A stretch of 64,000 nucleotides of DNA from Pyxidicoccus parkwaysis. Its GTDB lineage: Bacteria > Myxococcota > Myxococcia > Myxococcales > Myxococcaceae. The DNA is taken from the NCBI RefSeq assembly GCF_017301735.1, contig NZ_CP071090.1:3276001-3340000 (forward strand), in the 5' to 3' direction. The notes under the pieces are model-generated. The model was not told the DNA's origin, ran no database searches, and saw nothing but the letters and a program-made list of their open reading frames with translations. A program made the translations under genes and the position numbers. Below, piece by piece: positions 26,131 through 37,553 of this stretch (position 1 is its first letter; every line of letters begins with the position of its first letter).

Positions 26131-28359
26131 TCAGTTGAAGTACGGCGAGGTGGCCTGGTTCAGTCGGCTGACCAGGTCCTCGGCGTCCAATCGCTCCTGT
26201 CCGGAGAGTCCTGGCAGCGAGGCTCCGATGATGTCGCGCGCCTCACGCAGCACGGTGAAGGCCTCGTACGTCTGGAGCTTCTTCAAGATGTCGATGGCCG
26301 TGCGGCGCGTGGCTCGGGTGCGCACGCCGTCCACGTTGAGCAGGTTGCCGCGCAGCTGCGCCAGCAGGACGGGCGTGAAGAGGGAATTGGGCCGGGGGTC
26401 CGCCGAGAAGAAGTAGCCCCGGGTGATGACGTCATCCAGGTACAGTCGCCGGAGGATTCGCCGCGACTGGGTATCCGCCCTCGCGCCGTAGCCCGGGAAG
26501 GCCGCCAGCGTCTCGGGAGGAATGGGGGCGAGCAGCCCCTCGGTGGCGATGTTCCAGGCCCGCAGCTTCTCCTGGCTGGAGCGGCCCGAGCGCACGTACT
26601 GCAACACGCTGTTGAGGTCGTCATCGTCCGGAGCCGGGGCTCCCGTCTCCAGGTTCGCGCGGAGCTGCTCCCGGTACGCCGGGCCATAGAAGAGCTCGAG
26701 CGGGTTCGCGGTGGTGTCCCGGCGGTTGCAGTCCACGTCCAGGAAGAGGTCGTCGTCCGTGCAGAACGTCTCTTCCGGCAGGCTGGAGGACAGGCCGTAG
26801 AGGTAGCGGATGGCGGACATGTCATAGGGCCCCACGCTGCCACCGCGGTACGCCTGCTCCGGCAGGTATGTGTATTCCATCACCGAGGAGGAGGGGAACG
26901 TCAGGGAGCCCTTGAAGTTGTGTCGCAGGCCCAGCGTGTGGCCAATCTCATGCATCACCACGTCCGTGAAGGTGCGCTCCACGCGCTCCTTGGTCGTCAG
27001 GGGCGGCAGCGTGCCATTGAACATGGAGACGGTTTCCGCAGGTCCCGCCAGTGCCTCCGAGACGTCCAGCTCGCACAGCCGCTCGGGCGCCATGCCGTTC
27101 CAGGACAGCCCGAGCTTGGAACGGGAAGCGACAGCCGTTCCTGCCGTCATGGGCTCCGCCTCTCCCGCCGCCACCGCCGCGTCCAGCCAGCGGATGGGGA
27201 GGTACACGTTGGCACCGAGAATCTCCCCGGTGTTCGGGTTGGCGCGGAAGTCCGCGAACGCGGTCGTGTAGCTGGGGTCGGGGTCGAAGAAGATGGAGTT
27301 CAGGTCCAGGTCCCCCAGGGACTCATTGGGCTGAGCCACCCGGGCGGAGAGCGCCTGGAATCCGAACGCCTCGTTCCACTGCTCCACGCCCCGCTTTACC
27401 GCGCCGATGATGTCGTAGTTGCGATAGCGCGGGTCCTGCTGTGCCTTCACCAGCGTGTCTGAGATTACCCAGGTGATGGGCTTCATCCCCGGCCGGATGT
27501 TCCACTTGATGGGCACCTCCTGGGTGAGCAGGCCACTGTTGGGGATGATTCGTGGATCGTTGAGGAAGTAGTGGGTGAGCGGAGGCGCGGGGGGCGTCGT
27601 GAAGCCCGCGCCTTCCTGGTAGCGCTTCAGCTCGACAGCCAGGGTCGCGGTGACTCGAGTGGGGAAATCGAAGTCCGCGAAGTAGGGCAGCGCGTGGCCG
27701 GTGATGAGCTTTTCGAAGGCGATGCCGGTGTCCAGCTTGCGGAATCGCCGCGCGAAGGCCATTTCCACCTCGAATCCGTCGCCGTAGGTCAGCCCCGCGT
27801 CCAATCCCATGAAGCGGTCCAGGCCCGCGGCAGGGTCGAAGAGGATGTAGTCCTCCGAGCCCGGCAGCCGATTGAAGGCGGCGTCGTCCGTGATGATGGG
27901 CCACGCCTCGATGACCTCGTCCGGCTTGAACAACTCGCTGCGCACCTTGGTGTCATCCACGTCGAACACATACAGCTTGCCGTTCTGCACCTGGAAGGAC
28001 ACCACGCGCACGCCCAGCGTGTTGACGAAGCCGCCGAAGACGTCCGCCGGGGTGTCTTGCTTCAGGAAGGCGGACATGAACCAGCGCTGGCCCAATTCCT
28101 TCTTGCGGAGCGCCAGGTAGAACGTCCCGTTTCCCTCCACGCCGCGCGTCTCCGGCGTCACGCCCAGCCCCAGGCGCAGGCGCTCCCACGACTCAGGGCT
28201 CAGCTCGTGTGACACCGCGACGAAGGGCCCGTCGAGCAACGGGCGGGTGTGCTCCCCCGTGCTCGTCGGCCCATCGTCACAGGCACTGGTGGTCATCAAA
28301 GACAGCGCCAAAAGCATGCACAGCAGGCCGCGTGGCGCGGCCATTCCGGGTGTCGACAT
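26131..28359 (-). CDS. secreted zinc metalloprotease (DUF5117/DUF4953-like lipoprotein)
   Basis: Protein of 742 aa; ATG 28359 has GAGGGGG upstream. The signal peptide ends in a lipobox (SLMTTSAC), so it should be an outer-membrane lipoprotein. The metzincin-like zinc site HEIGHTLGLRHNFKGS (HExxHxxGxxH) lies near residue 490. Before it is the N-terminal DUF5117-like region, with WNIRPGMKPITWVISDTLVK and WNEAFGFQALSARVAQPNES; after it is a helical C-terminus. It should degrade extracellular protein in predation or development. The start at 28473 given by the longest frame adds no signal peptide and is rejected. Confidence 0.9.
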   Translation of the reverse strand: MSTPGMAAPRGLLCMLLALSLMTTSACDDGPTSTGEHTRPLLDGPFVAVSHELSPESWERLRLGLGVTPETRGVEGNGTFYLALRKKELGQRWFMSAFLKQDTPADVFGGFVNTLGVRVVSFQVQNGKLYVFDVDDTKVRSELFKPDEVIEAWPIITDDAAFNRLPGSEDYILFDPAAGLDRFMGLDAGLTYGDGFEVEMAFARRFRKLDTGIAFEKLITGHALPYFADFDFPTRVTATLAVELKRYQEGAGFTTPPAPPLTHYFLNDPRIIPNSGLLTQEVPIKWNIRPGMKPITWVISDTLVKAQQDPRYRNYDIIGAVKRGVEQWNEAFGFQALSARVAQPNESLGDLDLNSIFFDPDPSYTTAFADFRANPNTGEILGANVYLPIRWLDAAVAAGEAEPMTAGTAVASRSKLGLSWNGMAPERLCELDVSEALAGPAETVSMFNGTLPPLTTKERVERTFTDVVMHEIGHTLGLRHNFKGSLTFPSSSVMEYTYLPEQAYRGGSVGPYDMSAIRYLYGLSSSLPEETFCTDDDLFLDVDCNRRDTTANPLELFYGPAYREQLRANLETGAPAPDDDDLNSVLQYVRSGRSSQEKLRAWNIATEGLLAPIPPETLAAFPGYGARADTQSRRILRRLYLDDVITRGYFFSADPRPNSLFTPVLLAQLRGNLLNVDGVRTRATRRTAIDILKKLQTYEAFTVLREARDIIGASLPGLSGQERLDAEDLVSRLNQATSPYFN

Positions 28360-28739
28360 GGTGTATCCCCCTCTGCACGAGGCTGAATGCCGTTGAGGCA
28401 TCCGACGAATGTCTGGCCTGCGGGGACATATCGGTGCGGCTGGAGATGCATGACAGATACAGAGCAATTTCACGCCGGTCTGGCGCGGCCACTCCTGGGC
28501 CCTGCGGGGCTCTACCTGGGGCTGCCGGTGGACTCTCCTGCCTCATTCCTCGCTCAGGGCACAGCAATCGAGATGGGAGCCCTGCCGAGAGTGAGGGGTT
28601 TCGAGGTCGTGGCGCGTTCACTACGAGGTACGACCCGGAGGCTTCCGTGACGAAAGACGCAGCTCTCGACGGTGCGCTCTGAGTCGGGAGGGCCTCGCTG
28701 CACACCCGCAATTGAATTGCAGGGCGCTGAGGCAGATGT
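28360..28739. other. 380-bp intergenic region
   Basis: Between the metalloprotease start and the kinase stop. A 66-codon frame at 28450-28650 (+) has a weak GGAG site but only about two thirds GC at third positions, unlike genes here, so it is not called. An odd palindrome GCAATT-G-AATTGC lies near 28709-28721. Confidence 0.5.
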
Positions 28740-30188
28740 CTACGGACTGTCGTCTCGCTTCACGGGGCCCGAGGTGGCAGGGCGTGGCCGAGCCACGACG
28801 GGGGTGTAACACGCTCCCCTGTATTCAAAGCCCTCCGCACCATCACAGTCTTTCTGGTCCACGGGCATCTTCGTCCAACAACCGCCGTTGATTGCCACCT
28901 GCACCTTGTTGGGACAGCGGCCGCTGGCGTCCGGGCGCCGCTGCCATGGGAAGGGTTTCGGTGGCACGTCTACCGCGATGGGTGACAACACGGAGGGGGC
29001 TCGCTCAGGCTCCACCCGCGCTGTCAACGCGGTGTCCCCGACGGCCACGGTGCCGCCGTCCCTTGCCTCCTCTGACTCTTCCTGCTCCGCGAATTGGGGC
29101 GTCTCGGGCTCCTCGGAGCGGCCCACACTCAGCAACCCCGCGACGCTCAGCGCCAGTGTGCCTCCGAGTCCTCCAGCCGCGAGCCAGGGCCACCTGCGCG
29201 GGCGAGGAGGGCGCTGCATCGTGACGTGCTGGGGGAGGGGGTAGAGGCCCGCGGGGTGCGGCTCTTCTCCCGTGAAGAGAGGTACATCCGCCCCGCGTCC
29301 TGCGTTGCGCGCAGCCTGCTCCAGCGCTTCCGCCACCTCGCGCGCGATTCCTCTCGCCTCGGGTTTGGGCGAGAGCATTCGGGACACCAGCGCGCTCAAT
29401 TCCGGGATGCAGCGGGGGTTGCAGACGCTCGCCGTCCAGCGCGAGAGCTCCTTGGGACGCCAGAGCCAGGCATTCGGATCCTCCGGGTGCGTCACCGGCG
29501 GGTACTTCCCGGTGACGAGTCGATAGGCGGTGACACCGAGTGCGAAGAGGTCGTCGGTGGCCCTCGGGGAATAGGGGACAGCGGGGAGCTTTCCGGAGCG
29601 GGGGACATGGCGCCACGCCTCGGGGGAGCGGTAGGCGAGGGTGCTGGGAGGAAAGGCCTGCCAGGTCACCGTGGCCGCGACGAGGTGGTGCCCGGAGCCG
29701 AAGTCCATGAGGAAGGGCTGACCGTCCGCGTGCCGGACGAGGACGTTGTCGCCCTTCACATCGCGGTGGAGGCCTCCGGCCGAATGGGTGGCGTCCAGGG
29801 CCCGGGCAAGACGCGCGAGAAGCTGAAGCACCTGCCGCGAAGAGGGACGTTGAGCCTGAGCCCATTTGTAGAGCGGCAGGCCCTCAATCCATTCCATGAC
29901 GAGCCAGGCGTAGGACAAGCCTTCCCGGGGTTGCCAGTGGCCATGGTCCAGCAGCCGTGGGATGGCGGGGTGGCGGATGCGGGAGAGCAATTCGGCCTCA
30001 CGCGCGAAGCGAGCATCCCCATTGTGCAGGGCCAGCTTGAGGGCCACGGCTTCGGCTTCTGGCGCGTCGGCGGGGACGGCGCGGAAGACGACGCCGAAGG
30101 AGCCCCGGCCGCGCTGCTCCAGCAGACGCCACGGGCCGATGAGAGTCCCGAAGCGCACGCTTCCCGGATTGAAGACGTCAGGCTCCAT
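28740..30188 (-). CDS. transmembrane Ser/Thr protein kinase with Cys-rich C-terminus (paralog 1)
   Basis: Hanks-type kinase of 482 aa: GRGSFGVVF, Lys51 (VALK), HRDVKGDN (141-148), DFG (162-164) and the APE-equivalent RSPEAW. The catalytic loop Lys-Gly-Asp-Asn differs from the usual Lys-Pro-Glu-Asn. One membrane helix (about 343-362, LAAGGLGGTLALSVAGLL) separates it from an extracytoplasmic tail with four Cys (SGRCPN, NGGCWTK, KDCDG, GACYTP). A close paralog lies at 42767-44218, with related sequence also upstream of its start and after its stop. Substrate unknown. Confidence 0.9.
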   Translation of the reverse strand: MEPDVFNPGSVRFGTLIGPWRLLEQRGRGSFGVVFRAVPADAPEAEAVALKLALHNGDARFAREAELLSRIRHPAIPRLLDHGHWQPREGLSYAWLVMEWIEGLPLYKWAQAQRPSSRQVLQLLARLARALDATHSAGGLHRDVKGDNVLVRHADGQPFLMDFGSGHHLVAATVTWQAFPPSTLAYRSPEAWRHVPRSGKLPAVPYSPRATDDLFALGVTAYRLVTGKYPPVTHPEDPNAWLWRPKELSRWTASVCNPRCIPELSALVSRMLSPKPEARGIAREVAEALEQAARNAGRGADVPLFTGEEPHPAGLYPLPQHVTMQRPPRPRRWPWLAAGGLGGTLALSVAGLLSVGRSEEPETPQFAEQEESEEARDGGTVAVGDTALTARVEPERAPSVLSPIAVDVPPKPFPWQRRPDASGRCPNKVQVAINGGCWTKMPVDQKDCDGAEGFEYRGACYTPVVARPRPATSGPVKRDDSP

Positions 30189-30276
30189 GAGCTACCTCGT
30201 GAGGCGGTCCGCACCGCGCCGCACGAGGAGGCTACTCGGGAGGTAGTCGGACTCCAACGCCATCCAGCAGGTGGAC

Positions 30277-31650
30277 TCAGGCCGCGACACCCGGGCCGCT
30301 CACCGAGCCCAGGCTCGCCGGGCGTTCCATCGGCAGCGTGACGATGAACCGGGCGCCACCGCCCTCCCGGTTCTCGGCGGTGATGGTTCCACCCACCCGC
30401 TCGACGTACTCGCGGCAGAGCGCGAGCCCCAGCCCGGTTCCCAGCCCGGTTGGCTTGGTCGTGAAGAAGGGCTCGAACAGGCGCTCCAGCACGTGCTCGG
30501 GAATCCCCGGTCCGTTGTCCTCGACATGGAGGATGACTGTTTCCTCGTGCTCCCTCGCGCTGAGGCGGAGCTCGGGCCCGTTGGGCGCTGCCGTGGCGGC
30601 CGTCGCGTCCACCGCGTTCGTCAGCAGGTTCAGCACCACCTGCACGAAGCGGCCCTTTGCGAGCCGCACGGGCGCGAGCTGGGCGGGAACCTCGTCGATG
30701 ACGCGCACGCCGGCCTGGAGCTTCGGCCTTCCGAGCCGGAGCGCTTCCGCGACGACCTCGGCGGTGGAGGAGCGGGTGTCGGCATCGCTCGAGTCATCGC
30801 GCGCGAAGCTCATCAGGTCCCGGACAATCTGGTTGATGCGTGCCACCCCAAGCCGAGACTCGCGGTGAATCTCCGCGAGCTCCTCGGGGGCACAGGTCTC
30901 GCCGCGCGCTCCCATCTCTTCCAGGTAGCGCAGGTTCGAGCTCACGTAGGCGAGGGGGTTGTTGATTTCATGCGCCACTCCCGCGGCGAGCTGCCCGAGC
31001 AGCGCGAGCCGCTCGAAGCGGCCCCGGCGCCTCTCGCTCTCGGCGAGCTGCCGCAGCGTCTCAGCGCGTTCCCGCTCGTGGCGCAGCTTGGCCTGGAGGA
31101 CCCGGTGGTGCGCGTAGGTGCCGTACATGCCGGTGACTCCGGCGATGACGCTCAGTCCGCCCCAGAGCGCGGCCTTGACCAGTCCGCCGCCGCCACTCCC
31201 GACGATGACCATGACGCCGACCGCGTTGAGGACGGTGCTGACGGCGACTGCTCGCAGGTCACCATGCGCAATCGCCATGAAGCACAGCGGGATGGCGATG
31301 TTCCAGAAGAAGAGCGGGCTCTGCGCGCCCCCCGTCTGGAGGACGAGCACCGGGAAGCAGAAAGCCGTCACCACCGCGACGATGGTCGCATGCCAGGACT
31401 GCTCATCCGGCGGGGTCCGGCTGAACAGCCCGAGCAGGACCATGGTGCCGCCCCAGACACACCGGGCCGGCAGCGTCGTGAGGGTCACCCGGCCCAGGAT
31501 GGCCCAGTCCAGGACCACGCAGGCGGTACAGAGGATTCCGCAGAACACGTACCCGGCGCGGATGGCGTCGAGTCGGCCGGCAACGCGCTCACCTTCCGTT
31601 GAAGCGAACCCACCGAGCCGCTGAAGCCATCGTCGTGTGACCGTGTTCAT
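30277..31650 (-). CDS. membrane sensor histidine kinase
   Basis: Protein of 457 aa. The N-terminal half holds about six hydrophobic segments (AGYVFCGILCTACVVLDWAI, AALWGGLSVIAGVTGMYGTY). A coiled coil follows, then the HisKA block with the phosphorylated His (GQLAAGVAHEINNPLAYVSS). The HATPase_c boxes are NLLTNAVDA (N), VEDNGPGIP (G1) and GTGLGLALC (G2). No response regulator is adjacent, so it is an orphan kinase, which is common in myxobacteria. It lies 89 bp upstream of the kinase start on the same strand; a common transcript is possible but not shown. Confidence 0.9.
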   Translation of the reverse strand: MNTVTRRWLQRLGGFASTEGERVAGRLDAIRAGYVFCGILCTACVVLDWAILGRVTLTTLPARCVWGGTMVLLGLFSRTPPDEQSWHATIVAVVTAFCFPVLVLQTGGAQSPLFFWNIAIPLCFMAIAHGDLRAVAVSTVLNAVGVMVIVGSGGGGLVKAALWGGLSVIAGVTGMYGTYAHHRVLQAKLRHERERAETLRQLAESERRRGRFERLALLGQLAAGVAHEINNPLAYVSSNLRYLEEMGARGETCAPEELAEIHRESRLGVARINQIVRDLMSFARDDSSDADTRSSTAEVVAEALRLGRPKLQAGVRVIDEVPAQLAPVRLAKGRFVQVVLNLLTNAVDATAATAAPNGPELRLSAREHEETVILHVEDNGPGIPEHVLERLFEPFFTTKPTGLGTGLGLALCREYVERVGGTITAENREGGGARFIVTLPMERPASLGSVSGPGVAA

Positions 31651-31764
31651 CCGGGGGAATCATCGCACAGACGCCCCCGGTTGCCCCCTCCAGGGGCCGT
31701 GCGAGCCACCGGCACGCTCCCCGCCGGCTCCCTCGGGGCGCCGGTGGGTGGAACGTGAACCCGC

Positions 31765-34152
<2,388 letters not shown>

Positions 34153-34206
34153 GTTCGAAATCCTGTCGTCGCTTGTCGACGGTGGGGGAAGAGGGCTTTC
34201 AGCGGT

Positions 34207-34428
34207 CTACGGGTCGGTGCGTCGCGCGCCACGCCACGTGTTGGCATACGGCAGCGCGAACAGATACAGACCGGTGATCAGGAGCAGGGCGAGCGGGAGC
34301 AGCGTCAGCGAGCCCACCCATACGGCAATCTGCCCCTTGCCCATGACGGCGAAGTTGGCGAGGACGGCCAACGTGAAGGTGATGGACAGCCAGCGGTGGA
34401 ACTGCCGGATCTTTTGCGTCCAGTTCAT
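34207..34428 (-). CDS. small two-helix membrane protein
   Basis: Protein of 73 aa. Its ATG overlaps the SRPBCC gene stop by 4 nt (ATGA). Two membrane segments: WLSITFTLAVLANFAVMG and VWVGSLTLLPLALLLITGLY. It ends in a basic tail. Third gene of the ArsR operon. Small membrane proteins of this kind often follow ArsR/SRPBCC pairs; function unknown. Confidence 0.75.
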   Translation of the reverse strand: MNWTQKIRQFHRWLSITFTLAVLANFAVMGKGQIAVWVGSLTLLPLALLLITGLYLFALPYANTWRGARRTDP

Positions 34429-34865
34429 GCGGTCCTCGCGAGCAGGTCGACGAGCTTCCCGCCCATCATCTTCCAGCCGTAGCGCGCGCCACCGAAGTTC
34501 TGCTTCTGCTCCGGCTTGAAGCCCGACTGCACCAGGGACAGGCGCGTGCCGGACGCCGTGGGCGTGAGCGTGAAGGTCACGACAGTGTTCATGCCGATGA
34601 CGTCCCACGTGTAGCTGAGCTTCCGATGCGTCTCGATTTCGACGAACTTGCAGTTCACCGTGCCGTCCCACCCGGGGTAGGGCTGCGTCTTGAAGGTGAA
34701 CGGCGTTCCCGTCTCGAGCTTGAGACCGGTGACGGGCAGGAGCCACTCCGCGAGCAGCACGGGGTCGGTGAGCGCGCGCCACACCTTCTGCGGTGGGTGA
34801 TTCAAATCGAATTCGAATGAGAGGGATTCAGTCTGCGACGGTGCGGTCGTGTCGGTGAGATTCAT
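34425..34865 (-). CDS. SRPBCC (AHSA1-like) protein
   Basis: Protein of 146 aa. It has the START/Bet v 1-like pattern: LSFEFDLNHPPQKVWRALTD, then LLAEWLLPVTGLKLETGTPF, TVNCKFVEIETHRKLSYTWD, and a C-terminal long helix with GWKMMGGKLVDLL. These are cytoplasmic ligand-binding proteins related to the Hsp90 activator Aha1 domain. It overlaps ArsR by 4 nt upstream (ATGA) and the small membrane protein by 4 nt downstream, so all three are coupled. In such operons the ligand is unknown. Confidence 0.88.
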   Translation of the reverse strand: MNLTDTTAPSQTESLSFEFDLNHPPQKVWRALTDPVLLAEWLLPVTGLKLETGTPFTFKTQPYPGWDGTVNCKFVEIETHRKLSYTWDVIGMNTVVTFTLTPTASGTRLSLVQSGFKPEQKQNFGGARYGWKMMGGKLVDLLARTA

Positions 34866-35191
34866 TCGTCCATCTTCTCCAGCAGTTTGTCGAGGCGCTC
34901 GATGCGCTCGGGCCAGAAGGTGCGGTAGTGCGCGATCCAGTCGATGAGAGGCTTCATTCCCTGCGGCTCCACGCGGTAGTAGACACAGCGCCCCTCGCGC
35001 CGGTTGTTCACCAGGCCCGCGTCTTTCAACGTGGCGAGGTGCTGTGAGACCGCCGGTTGCGAGATGCCGAAGCGCGCCGTGAGGTCCTTCACCGCCGCCT
35101 CACCCCGTGTGAGCGACTCGAAAATCGCCCGTCGGCTGGGGTCTGCCAGCGCCTGGAAGATCTTGGTTTCGGCTGCGGCCGCGCTCTGCAT
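34862..35191 (-). CDS. ArsR-family transcriptional repressor
   Basis: Protein of 109 aa from ATG 35191 (a TTG at 35197 is possible). It has a winged-helix HTH: IFQALADPSRRAIFESLTRG, DLTARFGISQPAVSQHLATL, DAGLVNNRREGRCVYYRVEP. The usual metal-binding ELCV box is absent (SLTRGEA), so it is not an arsenic-type sensor. A perfect dyad in its own promoter spacer implies autorepression. The promoter position puts the transcript start at about the ATG itself, and no Shine-Dalgarno sequence is seen: probably a leaderless mRNA. First gene of a three-gene operon. Confidence 0.9.
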   Translation of the reverse strand: MQSAAAAETKIFQALADPSRRAIFESLTRGEAAVKDLTARFGISQPAVSQHLATLKDAGLVNNRREGRCVYYRVEPQGMKPLIDWIAHYRTFWPERIERLDKLLEKMDE

Positions 35192-35197
35192 GCACAA

Positions 35198-35226
35198 TTC
35201 ATAAGTCGATGCTTATGGGTTGTCAA
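35198..35226 (-). promoter_or_regulatory. promoter and operator of the ArsR operon
   Basis: On the minus strand: -35 TTGACA (35226-35221), 17-bp spacer, -10 TATGAA (35203-35198). The spacer holds the dyad CATAAG-N6-CTTATG (35200-35217). The A of ATG 35191 is 7 nt past the -10. Confidence 0.75.
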
Positions 35227-35420
35227 GCACGCGGATCGGGCCTTCGGGAGCGGCGGGGCAGGGGCATGAGGCGCGGCGCGTGCGCTCCGAAGGCGGCCCG
35301 GCGCGTCACAGCCGCGCAGTGGCAGCCAGTGTCTCGGAGGTGCGCTTCCGCGCGATGCTCTGCTCGTGCGGTTCGCTGTACCGCACCCTTCCAACACCCT
35401 TGAGTGAGGTCAGCGCACGC

Positions 35421-36668
35421 ATGTCCAGGACCAACGCCGCTTCAGGACTCGGCTCCGAGTACCGCCCGCTCGAATCTCCCCAGCTCGAGAATCCGCATCC
35501 GTTCCTCGCGCGGGCACGGCGGGAGGAGCCGGTGTTCTTCAGCGCGGCGCTGGGCTCCTGGGTGGTGACGCGCCATGCGGACATCAGCGCGGTGGTCGCC
35601 GACACCGCGCGCTTCTCGTCCGCCGAGTCCATCACCGTGGGCGCCGCGACGACGCCGCCGGAGGTGGTCGCCGCGCTGATGGACGGCTTCCCCCTGGTGC
35701 CCAGCCTCGTGGACAACGACCCGCCAGCGCACTCGCGCTTCCGGAGCCTCGTCAGCAAGGCCTTCACCGGGCGGCGCCTCACGGAGAAGGAGCCCTTCAT
35801 CCGCACTCTCGTGGATGAGCTCATCCACTCCTTCAAGCAGGAGGGGCGGGCGGACCTGTTCCTCCGGTTCGCGCATCCGCTGTCGTGCAGCATCATCGCG
35901 GAGATTCTCGGCATCCCCCGCTCGGACATTCACAGGTTCCGGCGCTGGTCGGATGACCTGTCCACGGTCCTCGCGGCGCACGGCTCCGTCGAGCACCAGG
36001 TCGCGTGCGCGCGAGGCGTGGTCGAGGTCCAGCGCTACCTGGCCTCGGCGCTCGAGGAGCGGAAGACGGCTCCCCGGGAGGACCTGCTGAGCGACATCGT
36101 CACCGGAGCGCAGGGGATGACGCCGCCCATGAGTATGGCGGAGCTCGTGAGCCTGCTGATGCAGGTGCACTTCGCGGGGCACGAGACGACCGCGGGCCTC
36201 ATCGTGGGAGCGGTGGAGCTCCTGCTCGAGCATCCGGAGCAGCTGCACGCACTTCAGGACGACCCGGCCCTCATCGCGGGTGCCGTCGAGGAGGCGGTGC
36301 GGATGATCTCCCCCGTGCACGCCATGTTCCGGACGGCGCTGGAGGCGGTGGAGCTTGGCGGAGTCCCGATTCCGAAGGGAGCCCACATCCGCATCGTCTA
36401 CGCGTCGGCCAACCGCGACGAGGCCCGGTTCCATGAGCCGGAGCGCTTCGACATCCGGCGGCCTGACGTGAAGAAGCACCTCGCCTTCGGGCAGGGCCTC
36501 CATTTCTGCATCGGCGCGTCGCTTGCGCGGCTCGAGGCGCGTCTGGCATTGGAGGCGCTGCTCCGGAGTCTCCCGGGGCTCCGGCTCGTGCCGGGGCAGA
36601 AGCCGGGCTTCCTGAAGAGCGTCACCGTCCGGAGGCACGAGAGCCTCGACGTCGCGTGGGACGTCTGA
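35421..36668 (+). CDS. cytochrome P450
   Basis: Protein of 415 aa, full bacterial P450 length; ATG 35421. I-helix oxygen-activation motif HFAGHETTAG, K-helix EEAVR (ExxR), and haem-ligand motif FGQGLHFCIGASLARLEARL with the Cys thiolate. It starts with the usual N-terminal segment rather than a membrane anchor, so is soluble. No ferredoxin gene is next to it. Physiological substrate unknown; class resembles hydroxylases of secondary metabolism. It is divergent from the ArsR operon and convergent with the hydrolase gene (4 bp). Confidence 0.92.
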   Translation: MSRTNAASGLGSEYRPLESPQLENPHPFLARARREEPVFFSAALGSWVVTRHADISAVVADTARFSSAESITVGAATTPPEVVAALMDGFPLVPSLVDNDPPAHSRFRSLVSKAFTGRRLTEKEPFIRTLVDELIHSFKQEGRADLFLRFAHPLSCSIIAEILGIPRSDIHRFRRWSDDLSTVLAAHGSVEHQVACARGVVEVQRYLASALEERKTAPREDLLSDIVTGAQGMTPPMSMAELVSLLMQVHFAGHETTAGLIVGAVELLLEHPEQLHALQDDPALIAGAVEEAVRMISPVHAMFRTALEAVELGGVPIPKGAHIRIVYASANRDEARFHEPERFDIRRPDVKKHLAFGQGLHFCIGASLARLEARLALEALLRSLPGLRLVPGQKPGFLKSVTVRRHESLDVAWDV

Positions 36669-36672
36669 GTCG

Positions 36673-37491
36673 TCAGCCCTGTTGCACGAGGAAGGTCACC
36701 ACTGCGTCCAGGAACTCCGCTGGCCGCTCGACGTTCGACAGGTGCACCGCGGGCAGGACCCTGAACTGCGCGCCGGGAATGGCGGAGGCAATCTCTTCGC
36801 CATGGCGGGCGGAGGTGACGGTGTCGTGCTCGCCCGCGATGACCAGCGTCGGGTTGCGAATCAGCGTGACGGTGCGGCGCAGATCGCCGTCGCGCACCGC
36901 GGCCCAGCTGCCGGCCACACCCTCACGCCGAGTGGCCAGCAACGTGCGGCGGAACGCCTCGACGACCCCGTCGTTCGCCTCCAGCATGTGAGCCGGGAAC
37001 CAGTTGCGCAGGAACATCTCCGCGGTGGTCCGCATGTCGGGGGCCCCCAGCAGCTCTGAGATGGCCCGGTCCCACTGCGGGGCCGCGCCGAGGTACGCGG
37101 CGGTGTTGGCCAGCACCAGGCGGTCGACGCGCTCCGGCGCATGAATCCCCAGCCACTGCGCGACGTATCCGCCGAGGGACAGGCCCAGCACGTGCACCCG
37201 CTGCAGGCCCAGCGCGTCCATCAGCTCCAGCACGTCGCGCCCCAGCCGGTCCAACGAATACGGACCCGTCGGGACGCCGGAGGCACCGTGCCCGCGCGCG
37301 TCGTAGCGCAGCAGCCGGAAGTGCTCGGTGAGCGCAGGCACCTGGCCGTCCCACATGTGGAGGTCGGTACCGATGGAGTTCGAGAGCAACAACACCGGCT
37401 TCTCCGGCGCGCCGTCGAAGCGGTACGCGAGGCGCACGCCATCGCCGGTGGTGATGAAGGAGGACGTCTGGGTTTCCATGGTCTCATCCAT
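36673..37491 (-). CDS. alpha/beta hydrolase, 3-oxoadipate enol-lactonase-like
   Basis: Protein of 272 aa. Alpha/beta hydrolase motifs: nucleophile elbow GLSLGGYVA, acid in GEHDTVT, His in AVHLSNVERP. The N-terminal block VLLLSNSIGTDLHMWDGQVP and YDARGHGASGVPTGPYSLD match the PcaD-like enol-lactone hydrolase subgroup. No other beta-ketoadipate genes are present, so another ester substrate is likely. It is divergent from a LysR regulator gene 62 bp away, the common layout for a regulator and its target. Confidence 0.87.
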   Translation of the reverse strand: MDETMETQTSSFITTGDGVRLAYRFDGAPEKPVLLLSNSIGTDLHMWDGQVPALTEHFRLLRYDARGHGASGVPTGPYSLDRLGRDVLELMDALGLQRVHVLGLSLGGYVAQWLGIHAPERVDRLVLANTAAYLGAAPQWDRAISELLGAPDMRTTAEMFLRNWFPAHMLEANDGVVEAFRRTLLATRREGVAGSWAAVRDGDLRRTVTLIRNPTLVIAGEHDTVTSARHGEEIASAIPGAQFRVLPAVHLSNVERPAEFLDAVVTFLVQQG

Positions 37492-37515
37492 AGGAGCCGG
37501 GCGGCGGGAGAGACA

Positions 37516-37541
37516 CTACATAGTTTGGAAAAACACTGTAG
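37516..37541. promoter_or_regulatory. putative LysR operator in the divergent intergenic region
   Basis: Inverted repeat CTACA (37516-37520) / TGTAG (37537-37541), 16-bp spacing, with an AT-rich centre (TAGTTTGGAAAAACAC). It lies between the hydrolase and LysR starts. Confidence 0.55.
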
Positions 37542-37553
37542 GTTTCTACGATA

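Noticed and set aside
28450..28650. 66-codon + strand frame upstream of the metalloprotease gene
   Set aside because: Weak GGAG site but third-position GC is clearly lower than in real genes here, and no motif is seen.
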